Below, piece by piece: positions 53,865-62,595 of a stretch of DNA of 64,000 nucleotides (within the stretch, counting starts at the first letter, position 1; the number at the start of each line of letters is the position of its first letter). Both the position numbers and the translations under genes were made by a program. Under the pieces are notes generated by a model. That model was not told the origin of the DNA and ran no database searches. It saw nothing but the letters and a program-made list of their open reading frames with translations. Origin of the DNA: an uncultured Gammaproteobacteria bacterium (lineage in GTDB: Bacteria; Pseudomonadota; Gammaproteobacteria; Steroidobacterales; XN24); assembly GCA_947259915.1 (NCBI GenBank), contig CAMYOC010000006.1, positions 1-64,000 of the forward strand. Direction: 5' to 3'.

Positions 53865-55022
53865 TTAGCCGCCGTCCTCTTGTGCTGATCCGTCCTGCAG
53901 CATTTGAGCCTCGACCGGGAATGCCGCTTCCAGCGCCGCTCGCATGATCAGGCGAATCGGCGCATTTTCGTCGTTGGAGACCACAAAGATCCCGACATCA
54001 CGCGCGGGGGCGAGATAGAGGAAGGAACGGAAGCCATCATCCTGGCCGCCGTGGCTGGCGGCGAAAATTCCGCCCCAGGGAAGACCGAGGTTCCAGCCGA
54101 TACCACTCAGGCGATTCGGATCATCCGGCCAACTCCACGCGGATGACCACATCTCCTTCATCGACTCGGGCGATAGAACGCTGACGCTGCCGAAGGAACC
54201 GCCATTGAGCATCGCCGCGGCGAAATTCGCCATATCCAGAATGCTGCTGTTCAGGGTGGAACTCGGGGCATGCCGGCGATTGTAGGGATAGTGCGCGGCG
54301 ACCTGCCGCTCGGGTGCGCCGACGTGTCCCTGCACGCGCAGTTCCGACGGGATTTCGGACGCGATAAAGGAGCTGGACCGCATCTGCAGCGGTCCAAACA
54401 GATGCGCCGCCATATAGTCCTCAAAAGACTCATCGGCGACCTCCTCGATCACGAGACCGAGCAGCTCGAAGCCGATATTGCTGTACTCGCGATTTGTTCC
54501 GGGATCGAACAGCAGCTCCCGATCCGTCTGATCCCGAATCCAGCGCCACAGAGCCTCGGGGTCATGCTGAGGCCTATCCCACTCATAGTCTTCAACATCC
54601 GGCATGCCGGCGGTATGGGTCAGCAGCTGGCGCAGGGTGATGTCCCCGGACCGGGGATCGGCCATGGAGAAGTAGGGCACATGTTTTGTCACCGGGTCGT
54701 CCAGCGACAGCTTCCCGGCTTGCGCAAGCTGCATGATCGCGACGGCCACCAGCGGTTTGGACACTGACGCCCAATGAAACACGGATTCAGGCGTCAGCTT
54801 GTTGTCCGTGCCCAGTTCCGCTACGCCATAGGCCTGCGCAAATACAAGCGCGTCATTGGCGAAGATGCCCACGTTGAAGCCGGCCACGTTTTCCTGCAGC
54901 AGCAGCGCCTCATAGTGGGCATCCAGTGCTTGGTGCGGCGGCCATTCATCTTCGGACAGCGCAGGCTGCCATGCACTTGTGGCCAGCAGTATCAGCAGGA
55001 CGCTGCGGTGGATTTTTTTCAT
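53865..55022 (-). CDS. Exported serine hydrolase of the beta-lactamase/penicillin-binding fold
   Basis: 385 residues from the ATG at 55022; upstream frame extension to 55301 lacks family similarity. The signal peptide (SVLLILLATSAWQPALS) leads to a class C-like fold: nucleophile motif SVSK (HWASVSKPLV), Tyr motif YSN (REYSNIGFELLG) and the KTG-equivalent HGG (SHGGQDDG). It probably acts as a D-amino-acid peptidase or esterase rather than an antibiotic-resistance lactamase. Single-gene unit. Confidence 0.9.
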   Translation of the reverse strand: MKKIHRSVLLILLATSAWQPALSEDEWPPHQALDAHYEALLLQENVAGFNVGIFANDALVFAQAYGVAELGTDNKLTPESVFHWASVSKPLVAVAIMQLAQAGKLSLDDPVTKHVPYFSMADPRSGDITLRQLLTHTAGMPDVEDYEWDRPQHDPEALWRWIRDQTDRELLFDPGTNREYSNIGFELLGLVIEEVADESFEDYMAAHLFGPLQMRSSSFIASEIPSELRVQGHVGAPERQVAAHYPYNRRHAPSSTLNSSILDMANFAAAMLNGGSFGSVSVLSPESMKEMWSSAWSWPDDPNRLSGIGWNLGLPWGGIFAASHGGQDDGFRSFLYLAPARDVGIFVVSNDENAPIRLIMRAALEAAFPVEAQMLQDGSAQEDGG

Positions 55023-55093
55023 GATGGGTTGCCCGGCACTGTCTCTCGCTGTGAGCAGGGTTCGCTGGAAATGTACTCTATCGCGCGGAACGT

Positions 55094-55126
55094 TGTCAGG
55101 TTCAATCCATTGAATAGAACCTGACA
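55094..55126. repeat. Perfect 10-base inverted repeat upstream of the serine hydrolase
   Basis: TGTCAGGTTC and GAACCTGACA flank a 13-base loop, about 70 bases upstream of the serine-hydrolase start. It may be a hairpin in the leader or a dispersed element end; no T-run follows. Confidence 0.6.
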
Positions 55127-55423
55127 CCTTTGCTGATCTCGATGTCCCGTTTCTTCCAGCTGGTCCCCGAGCTGTTGCGACACATAACTTTTTATTGGGC
55201 GTCCGAAATGGGGCAAGGGGGCTGGGTTCGGGCATGAGCATCTCCGACCGCGCGTCATCCCTAACCTGGCAGTTCCGTGCCCGCCTGCTGGCGCGACTCA
55301 CGGCGACAGTAGTGAGGCCCTAAGGGTTTTTCCCTATGGCACGGGCACCGAGCCGAGCCGATGCTCAATATAAAGAGGGTCGTTGCCTCATTCCTGGCGC
55401 GTTGCGCTGGCCGGAGGCCGCTT

Positions 55424-55702
55424 ATGCAAATACCGCCGGAGACCACCTTCCGCAATCTCGGTCACTCGGACTCGAGCGGACGGGTAGTGCGCCAACGCGC
55501 CGCCAGGCTGGAGCGATTTTTCGATGACTTCGTCGCCCGCCGGGTCGTCGTTGAAGGGCCGCACGAGCATCGCCACGAGGGCATCGATCTCGATTGGCTC
55601 GACGCTGGCGACCCGTCGCCTCTCCCGAAAGTGGACTCCGAGGAGGGGCCCAGAGCCAGGCAGGTGGCGCCGATGAGCCGATTCTTGTCGGTGCGGCCAT
55701 GA
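55424..55702 (+). CDS. Shortened HPF/RaiA-like ribosome-hibernation protein
   Basis: 92 residues from the ATG at 55424. The first 53 residues match the first half of HPF/RaiA-type factors (MQIPPETTFRNLGHSD, then RAARLERFFDDF and RRVVVEGPHEHRHEG). The expected second half (strands 3-4 and the last helix) is absent, and 40 unrelated residues follow. The stop overlaps the archease start by four bases (ATGA), so it is still coupled to the operon. It may be a broken gene retained for coupling, or a reduced ribosome-binding protein. Confidence 0.65.
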   Translation: MQIPPETTFRNLGHSDSSGRVVRQRAARLERFFDDFVARRVVVEGPHEHRHEGIDLDWLDAGDPSPLPKVDSEEGPRARQVAPMSRFLSVRP

Positions 55703-56145
55703 GCGGAGAAGGGCCAGCGGTCCCAGGGGGTCCGGCCTGGCGTCATTTCCGTCATGAGGCGGACATGGGCGTAGAGGGGACCGGCCCCGGGATCGAGCAA
55801 GCGTTTGAGCAGGCGGCCGTCGCGCTGACCGCGATCGTCACCGATCCCGAGCGGGTTGAGCCTGCGCAGGCGGTTGGGGTGCTCTGCGAGGCGTCGGACG
55901 CGGAGCTGCTGCTGGTCGACTGGCTCAATGCCGTGGTTTTCGAGATGGCCGCCCGGCGCATGCTGTTCCGACGGTTCCGGGTGGTGATCGACAACCACCG
56001 GCTCCAGGGCACGCTATGGGGCGAGCCGGTCGACCGATCCCGGCACCGGCCCGCGGTCGAGGTCAAAGGCGCCACCTATACCGAGCTGAGTGTGTCCCGT
56101 CAGGCGGACGGACGGTGGCGCGCCCGCTGTGTCGTGGACGTCTAG
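55699..56145 (+). CDS. Archease
   Basis: 148 residues from the ATG at 55699. Archease is the co-factor that stimulates RtcB guanylylation and ligation. The family signature is clear: RHEADMGVEGTGPGIEQAFE near the start, then ASDAELLLVDWLNAVVFEMA, and the C-terminal AVEVKGATYTELSV. The acidic metal-binding positions (Glu and Asp of HEADM and the terminal Asp of CVVDV) are in place. Overlap with the HPF-like gene and a nine-base gap before rtcB define one operon. Confidence 0.95.
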   Translation: MSGEGPAVPGGPAWRHFRHEADMGVEGTGPGIEQAFEQAAVALTAIVTDPERVEPAQAVGVLCEASDAELLLVDWLNAVVFEMAARRMLFRRFRVVIDNHRLQGTLWGEPVDRSRHRPAVEVKGATYTELSVSRQADGRWRARCVVDV

Positions 56146-56154
56146 AGTTGATAT

Positions 56155-57585
56155 ATGGACACTGGATTATTCGTGCGCCGCTCAGCCACCCGCTGGGAGG
56201 TGGAACCACACGGGCCGATGCGGGTGCCGGCGGTGATCTATGCCGACCAGGCCCTGATCCGGGATATGGACCGTAAGGTCTACGAGCAGCTGTGCAATGT
56301 GGCCAGTCTGCCGGGTATCGTGGGGGCGGCCTACGCCATGCCGGATGCCCACTGGGGCTACGGCTTCCCTATCGGCGGCGTCGCGGCTTTCGATCGTGAG
56401 CAGGACGGCATCGTCTCTGCCGGTGGTGTCGGCTTTGACATCTCATGCGGCGTGCGCGCCCTGCTGACCGGCATCGACGCCAGGGCCATCGAGCCCGTGA
56501 AGAGCCGGCTCGCCGACGAGCTATATCGCACCGTCCCCGCCGGGGTCGGCAGCGTCGGGGAGATCCATCTCGATGACGCGGCCATGGACGCGATGCTGAC
56601 GGGTGGCGCGCGCTGGGCGATCGACGCCGGCTTCGGCGAGGCCGACGATCTGATTCGGCTCGAGGAGCGGGGCAAGATAGACGGTGCCGACCCCGCTGCG
56701 GTTTCGGCGCGGGCACGGCAGCGCCAGCGCGACGAGATGGGGACGCTCGGCTCCGGCAACCACTACCTCGAAGTGCAGCACGTCGTCGAGATCTTCGACG
56801 CCGAAGCCGCTGCTGCATTCGGTCTGCAGCGCGACGACATCATCGTCAGTATCCACTGCGGATCCCGCGGTCTCGGTCACCAGATCGGTACCGAGTTCCT
56901 GAAACAGATGGTCGTCAGCGCGGCGGAACACGGTATCGCGCTACCCGACCGTGAGCTGGCCTGCGCGCCGATCCGTTCAGAGCTGGGGCGAAGCTATCTG
57001 GGCGCGATGCGCGCCGGCATGAACTGCGCGCTGGCCAATCGCCAGATCATCACCCACCTGGTGCGCCAGGTATTCGCCCGGGTCCTGCCCGAAGCCGAAC
57101 TCCCCGTGCTCTACGACGTCTCCCACAACATTTGTAAGGAAGAGGAACATTGCGTGGATGGCTGCCCGCGCCGACTCTTTGTGCACCGTAAGGGCGCCAC
57201 CCGCGCCTACGGACCCGGTCATCGATCACTGCCCGAACGCCTGCGGCCCTGCGGCCAGCCGGTGCTCATCGGCGGCTCCATGGGTACGGCTTCCTACGTC
57301 CTGGCGGGGATGGTCTCGAGCGAGGAGCAGGCGTTCAGCTCCGCCTGCCATGGTGCCGGTCGCGCCATGAGTCGCCATCAGGCCAGGCGCCGATGGCGCG
57401 GCCGAGAGGTGGTCCGCGAGCTGGCCACCCGCGGCATCCAGATCCGCTGCCCTTCGATGCGCGGGGTCGCCGAGGAGGCGCCCGGCGCCTATAAGGACGT
57501 CGCCGCGGTCGTGCGGGCCGCCGAGGCGGCGGGTCTGGCACGCGCTGTCGCCAGACTCGATCCGCTGATCTGTATCAAAGGTTGA
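56155..57585 (+). CDS. rtcB: RtcB RNA-splicing ligase
   Basis: 476 residues, the usual length. RtcB joins 2',3'-cyclic phosphate and 5'-OH RNA ends with GTP and Mn2+. The metal-binding Cys is in FDISCGVRAL. The His residues YAMPDAHWGYGFP, SIHCGSRGLGHQ and YDVSHNICKEE bind Mn2+. The guanylylated His is in ACHGAGRAMSR. A 10-20-residue insertion around CVDGCPRRL adds two Cys. It is tightly linked with archease upstream and the Lon-type protease downstream, with only a few bases between. Confidence 0.96.
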   Translation: MDTGLFVRRSATRWEVEPHGPMRVPAVIYADQALIRDMDRKVYEQLCNVASLPGIVGAAYAMPDAHWGYGFPIGGVAAFDREQDGIVSAGGVGFDISCGVRALLTGIDARAIEPVKSRLADELYRTVPAGVGSVGEIHLDDAAMDAMLTGGARWAIDAGFGEADDLIRLEERGKIDGADPAAVSARARQRQRDEMGTLGSGNHYLEVQHVVEIFDAEAAAAFGLQRDDIIVSIHCGSRGLGHQIGTEFLKQMVVSAAEHGIALPDRELACAPIRSELGRSYLGAMRAGMNCALANRQIITHLVRQVFARVLPEAELPVLYDVSHNICKEEEHCVDGCPRRLFVHRKGATRAYGPGHRSLPERLRPCGQPVLIGGSMGTASYVLAGMVSSEEQAFSSACHGAGRAMSRHQARRRWRGREVVRELATRGIQIRCPSMRGVAEEAPGAYKDVAAVVRAAEAAGLARAVARLDPLICIKG

Positions 57586-57590
57586 GGACC

Positions 57591-60035
57591 ATGAAACAAG
57601 CCAAGGCTACTGCTGCACCGGGCGCGCTGAAGGCCGCGCAGCTGTTCACCCCGTGTGACCCGGCGCTCCTCGGTTTCGAGACCACGGCGGACATCGGGGA
57701 CGTCACCGAAGTCATCGGTCAGGGTCGGGCTCTCGCGGCGCTGGAGTTCGGCAGCCGCACCCGGGGCAGTGGTTTCAATCTCTACGTGCTGGGTTCACCG
57801 GGCAGTGGTCGGCATCGGGTAGTGCGCGAGTTCCTTGAGCGCGAAGGGGCCGATCGTGCCGCCCCGCCGGACTGGTGTTACGTCAATAACTTCTCCGACC
57901 CGCAGCAACCGCTCGGCATCGCGATGCCTCCCGGACGGGGCGCGGAACTGCGCCATGATATGCGCCAGCTGATCGAAGACCTGCAGGCTTCGGTGCCCGA
58001 GGCATTCCAGAGCGAGAACTATCGCGATCGCCTCAGCGAGATCGAGGGGGAGTTCCAGGCGCGCAATACGCAGGCCCTGGAGAGCCTGCAGAAGGAGGCT
58101 GAGGCCGAGGGCATGGGTCTGCTTCCCACGCCCCATGGGTTCGCCATCGCCCCGGTCCGGGATGGGCAGGTGCTGCCCGAGGAAGAGTTCAGCGCGCTCC
58201 CGGAGGATCAGCGTGTACGCGCCACCGAGACCATCCGGCGCCTGACCGAGAAGTTGCGCAAACATCTGGAGAATGTACCGATTTGGCACCGGGAGCGGCG
58301 CCAGCGCATCAAGGAGCTGGATCGGGACGTGATCATGCTCGCGGTCGGCGCGTTGATCAAGGATCTGAAGCTCCGCTATAAGGGGCTGCCCGGGATCCCT
58401 GAATATCTGGATAGGGTCCAGCAAGACGTGCTGGAAAACGTTCAGGACTTCCGCGCCGTCGAGAAAGAGCGGGGCATGCTGCCGCTGCCGATGCACGCCG
58501 AACCCGACGAGCGATTCCGCCGCTACGAAGTCAACGTGGTCGTCAGCCACGAGCAATCTCGCGGCGCACCCATCGTCTATGAGAGTAATCCGAGCTATCA
58601 GAATCTGGTGGGACGGGTGGAGCATGTCTCGCAATTCGGTACGCTGAGCACGGACTTCACCATGATCCGCGCCGGCGCCATGCACGCGGCGAGCGGCGGA
58701 TTCCTGGTCCTCGATGCGGAGCGGCTGTTGCTCCAGCCCTTCGCCTGGGAGGCGCTCAAGCGCTGCCTGTTCGGGGGCGAGGTGCGCACTGAGTCGATGG
58801 CACAGATGCTGAGCCTGGTCAGCACTCAGGGCCTCGAGCCCGATCCGATGCCGTTGCAGATCAAAGTCGTGCTGATAGGTAATCGCCTGCTCTACTATCT
58901 GCTGTGCGAATACGACCAGGATTTCCCAGAGCTGTTCAAGGTGGCGGCGGACTTCGAGGATCAGATCGAGCGCAGCCCCGAGAGCGTGCGCCTGTACGCG
59001 CGTATGCTGGCGACAGTTGGGCGACAGCTCGATCTGATGCCATTTTCCGTCGCGGCCGTCGCCCGCGTGATCGAGCACAGCGGGCGCCTGGTCGCTGACA
59101 GCGACAAGCTGTCCACCCATCTGCGCAGCATCACGGATCTGATGAGCGAGGCAGATTACCTGGCCCATCAGCAGGCCGAAGAAGTGGTCTCGGATCAACG
59201 GGTCGATGAGGCGGTGGCGTGCCAGGTGGCGCGCCTGGACCGGATCCGCAGCCGCATCTACGAGTCCATACAGCGGGGCATGATACTGGTCGAGACCGAT
59301 GGCGCCCGCGTTGGCCAGATCAATGCGCTGTCGGTGATGCAGCTAGGTGCGTTCAGCTTCGGCCAACCGGCCCGAGTGACAGCTACGGTGCGCATCGGCG
59401 AGGGAGAGGTCGTCGACATCGAGCGCGAGGTGGAGCTTGGCGGGGCCATCCACAGCAAGGGCGTGCTGATCCTGTCTTCCTTCCTCGGCTCGCGATACGT
59501 GCGCGACATGCCGCTGTCGCTCCATGCCAGCCTCGTGTTCGAGCAGCATTACGGCGGTGTCGAGGGCGACAGTGCCTCGCTGGCAGAGCTGTGCGCGCTG
59601 CTGTCCGCCATCTCCGGCGTGCCGCTGCGGCAGTCCCTGGCCGTGACTGGCTCGGTGAATCAGCACGGCCGGGTGCAGACCATCGGCGGTGTAAACGAGA
59701 AGGTCGAAGGGTTCTTCGATATCTGCCGGCAGCGCGGCGCAGGTGGTGACCAGGGTGTATTGATCCCGGCGGAGAATGTGCCCCACCTGATGTTACGCAA
59801 GGACGTGCGCGAAGCCGTTGGCGCGGGCACCTTTCATGTCTATCCGGTTCGTACCGTCGACGAGGCGCTGGGCCTGCTGACCGGCGTCGAGGCCGGGGTG
59901 GCCGGAGATGCCGGGGAGTTTCCTGAAGACTCTGTGAACGGACGGGTTGCGCAGGGCCTCCGCGAATTGGCGCAGCAGCGGCGCGAGTTCGGATCTCGTG
60001 ACGGCGCGGCTGCGAGCGGCGACGGCCAGCCATGA
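57591..60035 (+). CDS. Lon-type AAA protease (LonB/YcbZ-like)
   Basis: 814 residues from the ATG at 57591, after GAGGA; a TTG at 57582 overlapping rtcB is the alternative. The N-terminal AAA_32-type region has a Walker-A-like loop VLGSPGSGRHRVV with Arg in place of the Lys. A long coiled coil (about residues 140-290) is followed by the second AAA part (ASGGFLVLDAERLLLQPFAW). The C-terminal Lon S16 protease domain (about 570-780) has catalytic Ser in EGDSASLAEL and Lys in GGVNEKVEGF. Related to the ATP-dependent LonB/YcbZ group. Confidence 0.93.
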   Translation: MKQAKATAAPGALKAAQLFTPCDPALLGFETTADIGDVTEVIGQGRALAALEFGSRTRGSGFNLYVLGSPGSGRHRVVREFLEREGADRAAPPDWCYVNNFSDPQQPLGIAMPPGRGAELRHDMRQLIEDLQASVPEAFQSENYRDRLSEIEGEFQARNTQALESLQKEAEAEGMGLLPTPHGFAIAPVRDGQVLPEEEFSALPEDQRVRATETIRRLTEKLRKHLENVPIWHRERRQRIKELDRDVIMLAVGALIKDLKLRYKGLPGIPEYLDRVQQDVLENVQDFRAVEKERGMLPLPMHAEPDERFRRYEVNVVVSHEQSRGAPIVYESNPSYQNLVGRVEHVSQFGTLSTDFTMIRAGAMHAASGGFLVLDAERLLLQPFAWEALKRCLFGGEVRTESMAQMLSLVSTQGLEPDPMPLQIKVVLIGNRLLYYLLCEYDQDFPELFKVAADFEDQIERSPESVRLYARMLATVGRQLDLMPFSVAAVARVIEHSGRLVADSDKLSTHLRSITDLMSEADYLAHQQAEEVVSDQRVDEAVACQVARLDRIRSRIYESIQRGMILVETDGARVGQINALSVMQLGAFSFGQPARVTATVRIGEGEVVDIEREVELGGAIHSKGVLILSSFLGSRYVRDMPLSLHASLVFEQHYGGVEGDSASLAELCALLSAISGVPLRQSLAVTGSVNQHGRVQTIGGVNEKVEGFFDICRQRGAGGDQGVLIPAENVPHLMLRKDVREAVGAGTFHVYPVRTVDEALGLLTGVEAGVAGDAGEFPEDSVNGRVAQGLRELAQQRREFGSRDGAAASGDGQP

Positions 60036-60922
60036 TCGAACTCGCCATCAAGCGCAAGACGCGGGTGCTTGTTGCACTGGATCCGGCCGCTCCGATGCCC
60101 AGCGCGCTGGAAGCGCTGACCACGCTGGCAGCTGATCTGAGCCCGGAGTTGATTGGGTTGTTTGTCGAAGATGCCAACCTGAGGCGTCTGTGCAGCTTGT
60201 CATGCGTGCGCGAAGTCAGCATGGATACCGGTATCGAGCGGGGTCTCGATCTGGGGCTGATGCTGAACCAGCTGCGGGTCCAGCGTCTCCGCATGGAGCG
60301 GCTGCTGGCGCGGGCAGCTCGGCAGCTGCGCGTGCCCCATCGCGTTGAAGTGATCCGGGGCGAACTCGTCGAAGAGCTGCTTCGGGCCGCGGCGCTAACG
60401 GATCTGTTCCTGGTCGGCCGTGCCAGCGGTATGGCCGGCGCGCGTAGCTGGATGGGTTCACGGCTGCACGAACTGGTTGGCACGGTGCCGGGCACGGTTG
60501 CTATCGTCCATGAGCCATGGCGCATCGGCCATCGCATCCTGGTCGCCTGTGATGGCGATGCGGCGGGGCGCGCAGCGCTGACGCTGGCGGCGCGCCTCGC
60601 TGGCAGCGAGAGAGTCGAGCTGGTCGTGGCGCTCGGCGATGGCGGGCTGAGTTCCGCCGCGAAAAAAGCGGGGTTGATGGCGACGCTCGCCCGGCAAGCA
60701 CCGCTTGTCGACACCCGCTGGGTGGAGCTCGGCCAGTTGATACCGGAGCGGCTGGCGACGTTGGCCCGCGGCGAGCAGGCGAGGGCGGTCGTGCTGGGAG
60801 CGGGTGACCCCGGGGCGGCCGCGCAGATGGTCGAGGCCCTGTTGCAAAAGCTATGCTGTTCGATTGTAACCGTGCGCCCGCCACCCGGGGCCGGCTCTTC
60901 CGGGTCCGCGGAGGGGTCCTGA
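60032..60922 (+). CDS. Universal stress protein-like two-domain protein
   Basis: 296 residues. Two UspA-like domains are arranged in tandem: about 8-155 (RVLVALDPAAPMPSALEAL ... LFLVGRASGMAGARSWMGSR) and about 158-280 (RILVACDGDAAGRAALTLAA ... AVVLGAGD). The second is shortened and lacks the clear GSxxx nucleotide loop. The ATG overlaps the Lon stop by four bases, making it the terminal gene of the HPF-archease-RtcB-Lon operon. Confidence 0.87.
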   Translation: MIELAIKRKTRVLVALDPAAPMPSALEALTTLAADLSPELIGLFVEDANLRRLCSLSCVREVSMDTGIERGLDLGLMLNQLRVQRLRMERLLARAARQLRVPHRVEVIRGELVEELLRAAALTDLFLVGRASGMAGARSWMGSRLHELVGTVPGTVAIVHEPWRIGHRILVACDGDAAGRAALTLAARLAGSERVELVVALGDGGLSSAAKKAGLMATLARQAPLVDTRWVELGQLIPERLATLARGEQARAVVLGAGDPGAAAQMVEALLQKLCCSIVTVRPPPGAGSSGSAEGS

Positions 60923-61186
60923 CCGACTTCAATCTGCCGGTTCTGGTAACGGGGATCCTGGTCGGGTCCAGAGGGCAACTTCCCTAAATCAGCGAAGATG
61001 CGTCTCTGATTCCTATTTTCCCCCCCCGCCCGGTCCGCGCTGTCGAGCAGCATTCCCGGTTACCTGCCGCCATGAACGGCGCACGCTAACCGGCCGTCGC
61101 TGGCACGCATGGTCTACGCCGGTTGAGAATCAGCCGCCCGGCGGCGTCAGCGTCGCACCGAGCTGCATGTTCCAGTCGAGAGAGAT
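60923..61186. other. Intergenic region downstream of the USP gene
   Basis: No gene recognised. A C-run (CCCCCCCCGCCCGG) begins at 61021. The convergent hairpin at 61187-61240 follows. Confidence 0.35.
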
Positions 61187-61240
61187 GGGGGTCAGAGACC
61201 AGTTTTCGCTACGTTCGCAGTATATTGGTCTCTGACCCCC
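61187..61240. terminator. Large perfect hairpin between convergent genes
   Basis: Perfect 15-base arms GGGGGTCAGAGACCA (61187-61201) and TGGTCTCTGACCCCC (61226-61240) with a 24-base loop, followed by TTTT on the plus strand. It probably ends both the usp operon and the peroxidase gene. Related copies lie near 48210 and 37447, so it is also a dispersed repeat. Confidence 0.75.
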
Positions 61241-61257
61241 TTTTCGTTTCCGATCGC

Positions 61258-62595
61258 CTAGGGCGTGTAGCCGTCGCTCAGCGTCGCAAGGAAGGCGACG
61301 ATGGCCTTCTCCTGCGCGTCCGTCATGTGGAGGTTACCGAGCTCCTCGGTGTTTACGTTGTCCTCGACCTCGGGCGCTGGCCAGCAATCCGCCTGCAGGG
61401 CCGCGGCCTCGGGCGTCAACGGATCCGGGCAGGCCGGCTTCAGGTCACGCGTATTGTAAAAGTGCACGATCGTTTCCAGGCTCTTGAAGTAGCCGTTGTG
61501 CGCAAATGCCTTATCGGCGCCGGGGACCGGACTCGCAGCGACGTTGCGCAAGGTCGGCACACGCTGCTTACCGTAATTTTCGGCCGCGAATTCTGCGTAC
61601 TCCGGTCGCGTGTTCAGGAAGCCGCCGAGGCCCGCATCGACCCAGTCCGCGCCGTCCGGATTGAATGACGATGTGTACCAGGGATTGTCGGGATTTCTGG
61701 GAACGCCCAGGTTGTCGTAGGTATTGTCGGTGAGCAGTGGCGGCTCGCCGCCCGGGCCTTCGTCCAGGATGTGACAGTTGTCGCAACGGCCCTTGCCTCG
61801 GAACAGCGCCAACCCCTGCCTCTCCTGCTTCGTGAGTTTGACCTCGCCGCGCAGGTAGGCGTCGTACTTGGAGCTGAACGCAGTGACCTCGGTCGAGTCC
61901 TCGTAGCGCCCGATGGCGAGCGCGATCGAATTGTAGGCCGTATCGACGCTGCCCCGGTCCTCCTCGGACAGCGCCACTGTAGTGCCGGGCGTGGCGCACA
62001 CGGTCTCAATGTCCTGGGGCCAGACGATGTCGCAGTCATCGGGTCCGAACACATCCTGGTAGTTCGTCGGATAGCTCGCCGTGCAGACCCGGTGGACGAC
62101 GCAGGCGTTGTCGGGCAGCGCCTGCTCGACGGGGTTCAGGAACGGCCCCTGCGCCTGGTCGGCAGCGGGGTTACCGAGCTTCTCACCGGTGGCGCGCCCG
62201 TCCCAGAAGTTGCCGCCGATGAACAGAATCTCGGTCTTGTTCTCATTGTTGTCTTTCTCGTCTATGAAGAACAAGATCGGGCTCCGGCTCGCATAGGCCG
62301 AGCTCGGCGGCTTACGGTTGCCGAAGCGGCCCGGGATGGACCCCTCATAGACGGACCCGGCCGCGTTGATGCTCTCGATGGGTCCGGTAAAGCCCCAGGC
62401 CGGATCGTGGCAGCTGGCGCACGACTGATTGCGATTGATGGACAGGTCTTGGTCGAAAAAGATCGACTTGCCGAGCTGCTCGATCGGCAAGAGCTGTGCC
62501 TGCGCTGCGCCGCCGGTCAGCAGTCCGCCAATCAGGACTGCCAGGCCCAGCAACACAGACCTTGAAGATGTGGAGAATAGACGGGAATGTTTCAT
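61258..62595 (-). CDS. Di-haem cytochrome c peroxidase (CcpA/MauG-like)
   Basis: 445 residues from the ATG at 62595. The signal peptide (VLLGLAVLIGGLLTGGAAQA) exports it to the periplasm. Two CxxCH haem sites are present: CASCH (about residue 59) and CDNCH (about residue 245). The distal segment RVPTLRNVAASPVPGADKAFAHNGYF matches the C-terminal haem domain of di-haem peroxidases. It reduces H2O2 using cytochrome electrons or, if MauG-like, modifies proteins. Extra Cys residues (VVHRVC, DDCDIV, PACPDP, ADCW) occur. It is a single-gene unit. Confidence 0.92.
   Translation of the reverse strand: MKHSRLFSTSSRSVLLGLAVLIGGLLTGGAAQAQLLPIEQLGKSIFFDQDLSINRNQSCASCHDPAWGFTGPIESINAAGSVYEGSIPGRFGNRKPPSSAYASRSPILFFIDEKDNNENKTEILFIGGNFWDGRATGEKLGNPAADQAQGPFLNPVEQALPDNACVVHRVCTASYPTNYQDVFGPDDCDIVWPQDIETVCATPGTTVALSEEDRGSVDTAYNSIALAIGRYEDSTEVTAFSSKYDAYLRGEVKLTKQERQGLALFRGKGRCDNCHILDEGPGGEPPLLTDNTYDNLGVPRNPDNPWYTSSFNPDGADWVDAGLGGFLNTRPEYAEFAAENYGKQRVPTLRNVAASPVPGADKAFAHNGYFKSLETIVHFYNTRDLKPACPDPLTPEAAALQADCWPAPEVEDNVNTEELGNLHMTDAQEKAIVAFLATLSDGYTP

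Noticed and set aside
55334-55360. Possible sigma-54 promoter (TGGCAC) before the HPF-archease-RtcB operon
   Set aside because: RtcB operons are sigma-54-driven in some bacteria, but no GC pair follows at the required spacing and no RtcR gene is in the window.
57795-59198. 467-residue minus-strand frame inside the Lon-type gene
   Set aside because: Antisense shadow; no start signal or motif.
59383-61053. 556-residue minus-strand frame over lon and usp
   Set aside because: Antisense to two well-supported genes. Ser/Arg/Pro-rich translation typical of a shadow.
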